From Todiramphus chloris collaris (lineage: Eukaryota > Chordata > Aves > Coraciiformes > Alcedinidae): DNA of 64,000 nt. Location: assembly GCA_025345505.1 (NCBI GenBank), contig JANVCC010000049.1:9788733-9852732 (forward strand), read 5' to 3'. Position 1 is the stretch's first letter. The number at the start of each line of letters is the position of its first letter. Shown here piece after piece: positions 1-10,000 of this stretch. The notes under the pieces are model-generated. The model was given only the letters and a program-made list of their open reading frames with translations, did no database searches and was not told where the DNA came from. Position numbers and translations under genes: made by a program.

Positions 1-2039
1 GACATCCTCAGCCACCAAGAATGTGTGGCAGAAGAGCAATGATGCCATTGAGCGTTTGAGGGCATATCTTCCTCCTGGAGCCTAGCAAGAGGAGGCTTAA
101 TACTTGCAGTCTGGTGTGATTTAGAGATGAGCATCCTCTTCTCCAGTCTTGACCTATGGAAAGTCTCATGTTTCTTAGGCATATGTGCTTCTGCAACAAC
201 CTGAGGTTATTACTGTGGTGCACTGAAGTGCTGCTGCAATGAGGGGTGCAGAGACAAAGGTATCCAAATGCTGACAGTGGCACAGAGATTCCCATTCATG
301 AGGCATGACTGTGGGTTAATTCCACCTGGCAGTGTGCTCTGAACACTTCAGAGTCATGACTCAAGCTCCAAACATCATGAGGGTGACTTAGAAACATGAC
401 AGTAAAAAAAACAATTATGAGGTTTCTTGGTTTTTTGGCATCTGATGCTCAAGCTTTTAAATTACTCTTGGGTCATGATCTTCCTTGCACAGCCACAGCA
501 TTGCAATTTACTTTTTAATATAGACAAGATGAGATTTTCACCTACTGACCTGCCTCCAGGAACTGGAGTTTTAACAGCACCATTAAACATCACAGGACTT
601 TCAGTAAAACCATGAGAGCTGGCGGTAGTCCTGACATATCAAGGAAGACTCTGCTTTAGGACATAGCTTAATACTAAATTCTAAACCTCTGATCTTGAGT
701 GGATAAAGCCCAAATTTGATTTTTCTTTTTCTCTGTCTTCATATTTTATCACTTTATGTTATGTAGCCTATAAAAGTGGTCAGAGTTGATCCAGATGAAC
801 AGTGGGAATAGGATTTCAGCTAATGAAACCTGCAATGGGGAAAAATAATTCTCTGTCTTGCAAATGGAAGTGAAAAGCCCATTAGTCCATCTCTGGAAGA
901 TACTATCCCTTTTCCAGCGTACAAAGTGAAGCCTAGTTTCTGTACCTAACATGGGACCTTGGCTCCTGACAAAGCTAACACTGGCTTGAAGCAGGGCTGG
1001 CCATGAAAGCAGGGCATCCTGCCCATTGCAAAACCTTAACTGGGGTGCTGGCATTGCCCGTTGCTGTCTGGGGGAATGCTGTTAGCTTTTCCTGTCCTCC
1101 AGGGAACTGGTAAATCCTTCAAGTTTGTAGCACTTCCTGCATCCGTTTCCCACCTAAATGAGTTGGTTGATAAAGTCCTGATCTTCCACAGACTGTTTCC
1201 CCACTCCAGGCTGTTTTGCTGTTTGGAGTCCGGTTTGGGGCACCTCTCACATTTCAGTCCAAGTCTTTTCTTGGCTTATTGGGACTCTCTTTTCTACTGG
1301 ATTGCTGCCTGGAAAATGTTCTGCTTGTAGCTCAGTTTATCTGAACCCCTGAAGGAACCACAGCGCCCAAGAAGCTGTTTGGATCTCAGGTTTCTGTTTA
1401 TAAATTTTTTGTGTAGTTTCTGGCTTCCTGGATCCTTCCAAGAACCCATGAAAAATAACAACTCCTACTGCTGACAGTGGGCTCCATCTCCACTTATGCT
1501 TCCCCCTGCACCTTTGAGTCTGGGCAGAGAGTTCATACTCTGCCTGACTCCGTTTTGCAGCCAGTCTTACAAATGCTGTCACGAGGATTCCCATGCAATG
1601 TAGAAGAGACTGCCAGTCCCTATGTGTGATGCCTTGACTACTGCTTGGTCACCAGATGGATTTCAGAAATGGGTCTGCCCCAAACAACACATTTTTATTA
1701 TTGAGGCTCCTACTGCCATTCTAGTCCTGGGGCACCACTTTGGGACCCTGCCCTGTGCTACCTTGGCAAAACTTGCGTCCCAAAATTCTGGGAAGTAACC
1801 TGATCCATATCTCTTCCCAGTCATACAACAATAAAATCAGCAAAAACTAACAAATGGGGAAATTCACAGGTAAAGATGGACTTCTACCCTCTATCTGTTA
1901 AGCACATTAAAGGTAACTTTTAGTGTCAAACCAGACATCCCATGAACACCTAAGAGAACACTGAACATCAGCTTAGATGGGAGAGTGGACCCTTGAGCAC
2001 ATCCTCTCACAGCCAGCCTTTCCAGGTGTCCTCCTTACC
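1..2039. other. Intergenic stretch, no gene recognised
   Basis: Non-repetitive-looking AT/GC-mixed DNA. Open frames are short and begin at non-ATG codons. I see no splice-bounded conserved peptide, CpG island or recognisable repeat before the CR1 element at about 2040. Confidence 0.5.
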
Positions 2040-3956
2040 ACTGATAAGGAAGAAGGCATAGGCCACTCAGGAAGACTACAAAGATTTTGTGAGTCTATGC
2101 ATGGAGGAAATTAGAAAGGCTGAAGCCCAGCTAGAATTTAATCTGGCTACTGCCATAAAAGACAATTTAAAAATGTTTATAAAATACATTAACAGCAAAA
2201 GGAGGACTAAGGAGAATCTCCATCCTCTATTGAATGCAGGGGGAAATATAGTGACCAAAGATGAGGGAAAGGCTGAGGTACCCAATACCTTCTTTGCCTG
2301 AGTATTTTACAGTAAGACCAGTTGTCCTCTGGGTTCCCAGCCCCCTGGGCTGAAAGACAGAGATAAGGAGCAGAATGAAGCCCCTATAATCCAAGGGGAA
2401 ATGATTAGTGATGTGCTATACCATTAGGCACACCCAAGTCTATGGTGTTGGATGGGTTCCACCCAAGGGTACTGAGGAGCTGGTGGAAGTGCCCACCAAG
2501 TCACTTCTCAGCATTTATCATCAATCCTGGCCAACTGGGGAGGTTCTAGTAGACTGGAGGTTAGCAAATGTGACACCCATCTACAAGAAGAATGACCCAG
2601 GGAACTACAGGCCTGTCAGTCTGACCTCAGCACCAGGGGATGTTATGGAGCAGATCACCTTGAGTGCCATTACATAAAACATACTGGACAATGAGGTGAT
2701 CAGACCCAGTCAGCATGCGTTTATAAAAGGCAGGTCCCATTTGACTAACCCGATCTCCCTCTATGACAAGGTGACTCACTTAGTGGGTGAGGGAAAGGCT
2801 GTGGATGTTGTTTATCTGGATTTTAATAAAGCTTTTGACACTATTTCCTGCAGCATTCTCCTGGAGAAACAGGCTGCTCATGACTTGGATGGGCATATGC
2901 TTTGCTGGATAAAACGTTGTCTGGATGACCCGTCCCAGAGACTGGTGGTGAGTGGAGTTAAATCCAGTTGGTGACCAGTCACAAGTAGTGTTCCCCAGGA
3001 TTCAGTAGGGGGGCCAGCTCTGTTTAGTATCTTTATCAATGATCTTGATAAGGAACCTTCAGCACCTTCAGCAAGTTTGCAGATGACACCAAATATAGGT
3101 AGGTGTGTAGATCTGCTTGAAGGCAGGGCGGTTCTACAAAGGGATCTGGACAGGATGGATCGATGGGCTGAGGCCAGTGGTATGAGTTTCAATCAGGCCA
3201 AGTGCCAGGTGCCGCACTTGGGTCATAACAATCCCCTGGACCACTACAGGCTTGGGGCTGAGTATCTGGAAAGCTGCCTTGCAGAAAAGGACCTGTAGGT
3301 GTTGGTTGACAGCCAGCTGAACATGAGCCAACAGTGTGCCCAGGTGGCCAAGGAGGCCAACAGCATCACAGCCTGTATGAGAAATAGGGTGGCCAGCAGA
3401 AGTAGGGAAGCAATTGTACCTCTGTACTCCGCACTCGTAAGGCCTCACCTTGAATACTGTTCAGTTTTGGGCCCCTCACTGGAAGAAGGACATTGAGGTG
3501 CTGGAGCATGTCTGGAGAAGGGCAATAAAACTGGTGAAGGGTCTAGAGCAGAAGTCTTATGAGAAGTGGCTGAGGGAAATGGAGTTGTTTAGCCTGAAAA
3601 GTAGCATGTTCAGGGGACACCTTTTCACTTTCTACAACTACCTGAAAGGAAGTTTTAGTGAGATGGGGGGCCAGTCTGTTATCCCATGTAGCAAGCGATA
3701 GGATAAGTGGAAATGGCCACAACCAGGGGATGTTTTCATTGGATACTAGGAGAAATTTCTTCTGAAAGGTTGTAAAGCACTGGAACGGGCTTCCCAGGGC
3801 AGTAGTGGAGTTGCTGTTGCTGAGGGCATTTGAAAGACACATAGCTGTGGCACTGAGGGATGTGCTTTAGTGGCACCTGGCAGTGCTGGGTTAACAGCTG
3901 GACATTATGATCTTAAAGGTCTCTTCCAACAAAAACTGTCCCGTGATTCTGTGAAT
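2040..3956 (+). mobile_element. CR1 LINE, 5'-truncated, ORF2 reverse transcriptase broken
   Basis: This is a chicken-repeat-1 non-LTR retrotransposon copy in plus orientation. It begins inside ORF2, in the linker before the reverse transcriptase, so the 5' end, ORF1 and the endonuclease are missing. Recognisable RT pieces in several frames include DPGNYRPVSLTS at about 2596-2631, AFIKGRSHLTNPIS near 2719, VVYLDFNKAFDTIS near 2809, and the catalytic FADD motif at 3076-3087. The frame changes repeatedly and stops occur (for example after FFA at about 2299), so no RT can be made. The 3' end reads through CR1-typical 3'UTR and stops in the gattctgtga tail near 3956. This is an old, dead insertion. 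Confidence 0.93.
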
Positions 3957-4449
3957 CATTAGGAGGTGAACAGAAAACAAAGCAGAGGCTCCCTTACAAA
4001 CCCATCTCAAATACCATGTCCACTTCAGCCCTTCCTTCTGTCTCAGGCACATGCAGCAGAGCTAGAAAAAGTACAAAGGTGACCAAAGGGGACGGATCAG
4101 CTTCCAGGCAGTGGATGAGTTGATACTCTGAGGCTTTTCTCCTAGAAAGGAGGTGAGGAAAGGAGAACAGCATGGGTCTATCAATTGCAAAGGGTGTAAA
4201 GGAATGAATATTCACTCCTACTGCCAGTCTTTGGCAGCAGAGACAAAGAGCAAACAGCAAAAAAGAATAGTGGAAGAAAACCCCACCAAATGCTTTGAAA
4301 CACAGTGATTACAAGTGGCTGGTGCTGTGGGTTCAGGGCAGTGACTACATGGGGCCATAAGCATATGCTGGTGCCCCCCCCTCCCCTGCGATACACTGAG
4401 GGGACACATTTGACCACGTGCAGTTGATTCCACATTTTCAAACCTCTCA
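3957..4449. other. Intergenic, nothing recognised
   Basis: Short stretch between the CR1 3' end and the CpG island. It contains a C-run near 4375. No gene or repeat was identified. Confidence 0.45.
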
Positions 4450-4499
4450 GACACCGTGAGAGGTTTTATTCTGGAGATGGCTTTGACTGGCCAAAACAG

Positions 4500-4900
4500 A
4501 GTAAAAAGACTTTCCGGGTTGCACAGCTGCCCCTTCCGTGGCCCCAGCCGCGAGCAGCCGACCCGTGAGGGCTCGCTCCGCAGCCGGCTGCTGCCACCTG
4601 CCGGGCGGGCAGCGCCGCGGGGCGGCGCGGGGCGGGGCAAGGGCGGGGCAAGGGCGGGGCAAGGGCGGGGCAAGGGCGGCGCGGGGCGGGGCAAGGGCGG
4701 GGCTGGGCTGGGCTGGGCAAGGGCGGGGCGGGGCGGCCCAGCTGCCCGAAGCCAGCTCCCGGGCGATGGTGGGAGCAAGGTGCGGACCCGGGGCACGCAG
4801 CCTCCCCTCAGAGCGGCCGCAGCACAGGGCAGCCACGCAGCGGCTCGGCCTATGCACGGCAGTAGGGATCATTTCAGGGGCAATTTGTCCGTGGTTTTAG
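4500..4900. promoter_or_regulatory. Orphan CpG island
   Basis: Very GC- and CpG-rich block with many Sp1-type GC boxes (gggcggg) and no recognisable coding exon. It is about 2 kb beyond the polyadenylation signal of the minus-strand gene and about 14.4 kb from that gene's own CpG promoter, so it is unlikely to be the main promoter. It could drive a noncoding RNA or an alternative transcript. The proline- or glycine-rich open frames across it are a by-product of base composition. Confidence 0.6.
4621..4735. repeat. 11-bp GC-box tandem repeat
   Basis: Repeats of the 11-mer cggggcaaggg occur in an uninterrupted run of about four units from about 4634, followed by degenerate units and ggctgggctgggctggg. 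Each unit contains a GC box, and the plus strand carries regularly spaced G-runs that could form G-quadruplexes. Confidence 0.85.
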
Positions 4901-4975
4901 TACTGTGGCAGAAAGGGGGGTTTTATGCCTTTTGGCGTGAACTGACTCCGTGTCGTCTCCCGGTATATTTTTAAC

Positions 4976-6932
4976 ATGATGGTTAAACTTTTTTTGATAT
5001 TTACAAATCTAGTGCCCTTCTGTGCAAAACCTGTTTCGTATCTTGCTGCATGCTTTCACCCAGCCCTGTGGGCCAATCAAGCTAGGAAAAATGTGTAGTT
5101 TTTATCATTAAGCTCTAAATTTTAATTTAAGGTGTCCTTAAAAACCTTTCAGGTACAGATTGCTGGAAAGCTCCTAGCTGGAGACCAGTATCAGGGCGTG
5201 CTCTGAATACCGACGGGATGCTGCTCTCTTCAGCTGTTCTTTCAGGACTGAATGGCTCCATCCCTTTGCAATCTGATTTAAGCAGAGATAACATTCTTTT
5301 AGCAAGTCCACCATTTTTGTCAATATTTATAGTGAAGGTGTAACTGAAATCAGGAATTTTGCCATTTGTGACAGTGTTTCAGCTTCCATGACATCTGTAT
5401 TTGCATGAAGGGGTGATGCATTCTCCTGAGTTCATTAACCTGGAAGTCAGTTTGCATTCCTTTCTCTTTGGACATACTTGGAACTAGGTCTGCTCTGATA
5501 ATTTTGCCAATAACATTGAAGGCAAAAGAGATCGCAGCAAAGATTTTACAAAATATCTACTGAAAACCTCCCACTGCTTTGGCTGTGCTTTGGAGCCAGC
5601 TTTGCAAGCAGTAAACGGCTTGTATAGCCAGGCCAGTGCCCAACTGTCCATGGATGGGCACCAACTGGGACCACGAGCTCCTCCCAAAAGTGCTGAGGCA
5701 GCAGCCCGTGAGGCCATGTGTGCTGTGCCCTATAGAGCCATGCTGGGGCTGAACTTGTTCCAAAAGTATTTTGAAGGAATGGAAATAACTGGAGGTGACA
5801 TTTGACACATTAGTTTTTTATTCAGTGCATTGGACTTGTACATCACTGCTTCGTCAACTAACAAGCTGACAAACATTCAATTCACACATTTCTATAAAAC
5901 CAATGCTGAGTCCAGTCTCTTGTTAAAGACACTCAGTGTAAAACATAAAGCAGTCTATCAAATAATTAGTAAGTATAGCTTAGAGCCCACCCAGTAAAAG
6001 GCTGTGTCCAGAGCTTTCGGTTCTGGGAGTGAAGAACAGATCAGTGACTCACTGTTGGCTTGGGACTTCCTTAAATGTCTAGACCCAGCTCATTAACATA
6101 TCAGCCAATGTTTATCAGAGTGCTGTAGAGCCTGGCCTCCCTCCTGCAGTTGCTAGTTTGATTATGTCAGTGCTTTGAGCATGGGTGGAGCTGCATCTGT
6201 GAAATCCTGTTGCAGCACTGGAAAACTTGACTTGGGCTGAGGCAGCCTGTCTGTGCTCTGCGCTGAGGCCAGTCACTCTGGTGACACAGTATGGCATGTC
6301 TCACCCTGTCCCTGCAACCGGGCCAGCAGCAGCAGTCAGAACAGCAGAGTAAACCAAAGAGAAATGCAAGGTGCTCACGCCTGACTGCTGGGGCAGAGTG
6401 AGACATTTTCAGGATGGAGGGGTCTTACACTGCAAACCTCCAGACAGGGATTCCTGCGCACACAACAAATTGGGCACTTAGGTGGATGCTGGGGAATTTG
6501 GGCAGCTGGAGCATCCCTGCTGGTGCCACTGCTGGGGCACATCCCTCAGCCTCGCACATGCTGCGCTTCCTGTTCTGTCTCCCATGTGGCAGACACAGTG
6601 TCCTCAACCCTGTTCCACCCATGGGACAACAAAGAAAAGGCTCCACAGGTATGGCTTAGTGCTGGACCCCCCCCTCCCTCTTGCAGGAGCACAGAGTGTC
6701 CTGGCAGGAGGACAGGGCTGGTGCCAGCCCTGCTGCTCCTTGGCAGAGTGCTCCCAGTGAACCCATCTCCACTCATCCCTCTCCACCACCCTGCTCATGT
6801 CCCACCTGACCTGTGATCTGGCCTCAACTCTCATCCTGCTTTGTTCCTGCCCTCAAGTGCTCATTCATTCTGCATGTAAGGAAGGAGACGGCACATTGCC
6901 AAATTATCTAACTCAGAGGAAATCAATTGAGT
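4976..6932. other. Stretch downstream of the minus-strand gene, no assigned gene
   Basis: Contains an unexplained open frame at 5485-5805, listed separately. A TTTATT near 5817-5822 would be AATAAA on the minus strand. I see no recognisable repeat or splice-bounded homologous peptide elsewhere in this stretch. Confidence 0.4.
5485..5805 (+). other. Open frame of unknown status, 106 codons plus stop
   Basis: Stop-free frame running from just after a TAG (which is also an AG splice-acceptor dinucleotide, tactag-like context aactag) to TGA at 5803-5805. The first ATG in frame is well inside, so as it stands it would be a terminal exon or a chance ORF rather than a complete gene. The peptide is mixed in composition (DNFANNIEGKRDRSKDFTKY early, LNLFQKYFEGMEITGGDI at the end) and I do not recognise a family. 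No plus-strand AATAAA is close downstream. Confidence 0.25.
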
Positions 6933-6938
6933 TTTATT
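6933..6938 (-). terminator. Polyadenylation signal AATAAA of the FYTTD1/LUZP4-like gene
   Basis: The plus strand reads tttatt, so the minus strand reads AATAAA. It lies 60 nt downstream of the stop codon at 6998-7000, implying a very short 3'UTR. Confidence 0.7.
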
Positions 6939-6997
6939 GAGCTGCCCATTATGGGGCCTGGACTGTTATGGGTAGTTCCTGTGGTGAGCATGAGGTG

Positions 6998-7093
6998 CTA
7001 AGGCATGGTGACCGTCCGGCCGGTGCTCCTGGCTGCTGTAAAGCGCCTCTTATTCCTCAGACCAGAGAACCTCTCATCCAGCGTCAGGCTGGT
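6998..7093 (-). CDS. FYTTD1/LUZP4-like exon 8 (terminal coding exon)
   Basis: The acceptor is ctgcag before 7093, with incoming phase 0, and TAG is at 6998-7000. It encodes residues 260-290, beginning TSLTLDERFSGLRNKRRF. This matches the C-terminal T-L-(D/N)-E-R-F block of UIF, which in export adaptors is a second UAP56 contact region. The tail is Arg/Thr-rich and ends in VTMP. Confidence 0.88.
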   Translation of the reverse strand, partial: TSLTLDERFSGLRNKRRFTAARSTGRTVTMP

Positions 7094-10000
7094 CTGCAGG
7101 GGAAAGGGAGAGCAAGTCAGTCCTGCGTCTTGTAGCAAAGCACGGCCAAACTTGTAGTGAGGTATTGATTAGAGCCCATCAGTCAGGATGGTTCTTCACA
7201 GCCAGTTAGTCAATTAAACCACTCAGCACACGGAGACAAGGAGCTCAACAGACTGTATGCAGCTGGAAAACCTCCAAGCAGTGCCCAGCCCCAAGATACT
7301 GGGTGTCCTCGGCAAGAACAGGAGCAAGCAGATGGCATTTGAGCACAAGGCATCAAGTAAAACCAAACCGTCCAGACAAGAAACTCCAGCAATGAAGAAG
7401 GTGGAGCAGGGTTTCTGATCTGCCCCTTGGGCTCTTGGACCATACTTCAGCATAAAACATGGCACCAAGAAGGTCACCAAAGCAAAGAGAGAGCAAAGAG
7501 AGAAGTGCTGTCATGTCTCTGAGGAGTGGGGAGCACTGCCAGTGGAACAGTGCCCCCCAGCCAGGATTGTTCACAAGCAGCATCATCCCACTCTGAGCAA
7601 GCACATGGACAGGCCAAGAGGAACCAACAGAGTGGGGAAAATTGGGCTGAGTCTGTAGTTGCTGAACAATCTTCTCAGGTGTGTTTGGCTTTGTGAAGAG
7701 CTTAGCAAACACGGCTCCAGGAATTTCCTCCCGGATTATGCTAGATAAACCCAACTGGCAGCCCCCAAAACCTGAGTGTGATGTTAACAGCTTAGTGGCA
7801 GGGCTGCTGCAGGGTGCAAGGTGACTCTTGTCCCGTTGACAATCCTCTACCTGGTTGGCCATCGCACGGAAGTTGAATCTCAGCAGTACCCCTTTGGGCT
7901 GGTGCTTGGCTGCCTGCAGCAGGGGCCTCTGGCTTCGCAGGAATGGGCGCTTGGATCCACGTCTGGGGAAAGCACAAATCTGCAGTCACCCAGGATGCTA
8001 AGGCAGCTTGTTTCCTATCATCTGCAATCCATCTAGGAGTAAAGGAGACACCCACATACCCTGTACGTCCCATGGCGTGTCTCATGGCAGCCTGGGTGAG
8101 TCTAAAGAGTGCCAGGAGAGCTGGAGTGCAGGCAGAGTTCCAGCACTGAGGATTGTGTCATGTCAAGGCTATCATGGGGTGCTCTCTGCACCCCGGACAT
8201 GCCAACTGGTCTCACCCACCCTTCTTTCTGCCCCTAGCTGGGTGCCAGGTCCTGCAGTAGCACTGGCTCAGCCCAGGGGTGAAGCTGCCCCCTTCCAGCC
8301 TCTGCTCCTCTTACACAACCACTGTGCAGTGCCCCTTTGGGCTGTGCAGTGTTTTCCCCACAACACTCCACAGGGAGCTCAACCAGCCTACCACCTACCA
8401 CATGCTGACAGCACGTCGAATTCTCCTTGCTCTGGATAACAAATGAGCCACATGGTAATTACCATCTCCTTTCAGATACACCAGGACGGGAATGAGACAT
8501 CATTTGCTAACCATTTTGGGTTTGCACAATTCATTGCATGCTTGTTGTAGAAGAAGCAATGCTGCAATAATGCTAAAAGGATTTGCAATTGCTTTTGTAG
8601 GGCTAACATCCTAACAAATCACTTCATTTACTTACGTGCCAGTCTGGCCTGCCTGGGGATTAGCCACAGAAACTGTCAGAACTGCTCCAGGGCTGGGTTT
8701 CACTTGCCACCTGCTGAGACAGGGAGATGCATCCCACTTTGATTTGAGCCTGAAAGAGCACGTGGTGTTTGCTGCATGCCTTTGTTCACCAGTTACCTTC
8801 TCATCCTTGGTGGTTTCCGTTCTCCGTTAGCATCCACCTGCTGCAAAATATATTAAAAAAAAAATTTACTTGAAGAATTAGCTTTCAGAAACAATGATTC
8901 CTTTTCCAGTATTTCACTTGGTGTATCTGAATAGCTCTTTCCTTTCATGTTGTCGAGAAATTTGCTAAGTTTGGATTTCCTGCTGGCACAGTGGTCTGTA
9001 TGGGATGGCTTTACTTTGCCCTGCTTGTGCTGCTGTATAAGCTGCAAGGTGTACTTTTATTACCTGCCCAGGTTTTATTTTCCAGCACCAGAATACTGAG
9101 CTGCATTAAAAATTGCCTGTCCTGCAAATACTTTCCTAGGAATATATTAATCATTAAAGTCATCCATCTCTCCCAGTTACTTTCGGACGCAAAGATACAA
9201 CCGGGCAAAAGTTGGAAAAACAGAAGGCTTGTCACCATTAGCAAGCTGCAGAAAAAAATGTCTCGATACTGACCCCTCTCTGAAAATTGGCTTTGGAGAA
9301 CCACTGCTGCATCCGCTTCTGCTGGAAGACTGGTCCCCTGTTTAGCAGGAAAGGCCTGCTGGTAAAGGACGAGAGAGAAAAAGACACAGTTGAATATGAT
9401 GCCAGGTCTCTCCTAAAGTTTAATGCTGAAATAACTAACCCAGTGTGGTATTAAAAAACAGTATGAGAAGCAAATGAGGCTGTATGTTATGGAGTTCAGC
9501 CCAACAGGTTTTTCTGCCAGCAAATGATTCCAGAAGAACTTGTTTTTCTGCTCAAATGAAACAACAGGTTGTGTGTGTTCTGAACTCTGCTCATTAAAAA
9601 AAAAGAAAAAAAGCTCATAGAAGAAAATTGTAGAAAAATATCTGGTCAGAAAGGACCTCTGGAAGTCATTCAGTAACCTGCTCTACTTAGAGCACAGAAA
9701 GGCAGGATAGCAACGGAGCTTCCTTTCAAACCTGCAGAACACGAGAACGGGCATCTAGACTGTGCCCAGAGCCTTTGTCACAGCTCCTGGGGTGCAGCAT
9801 CTGCTCCTGTAGCCCCTCATCGGGACAGACTCCATCTCCCTGCCTATTCCTCATAGCTGGAACCTGTATTTCCTGCCTTTATGAAAGCAGATGCAATTTT
9901 CTCCAAAGTGACAGAGGGAAAGTTCAATAAAAATATGAAGATCACAGTTTCCATGCTTTCTAAGATAAAATGACAGATCTAATACCTCAATTAGTAACTA

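Noticed and set aside
4218-4900. Pro/Ala- or Gly/Arg-rich frames on both strands of the 4.6 kb CpG island
   Set aside because: Produced by the 11-bp GC repeat, with different long frames in several phases at once. This is typical of composition rather than coding.
9011-9304. 97-codon minus-strand frame over exon 5 and intron 5
   Set aside because: It is not in the frame that matches UIF. The correct frame is the short exon at 9305-9358.
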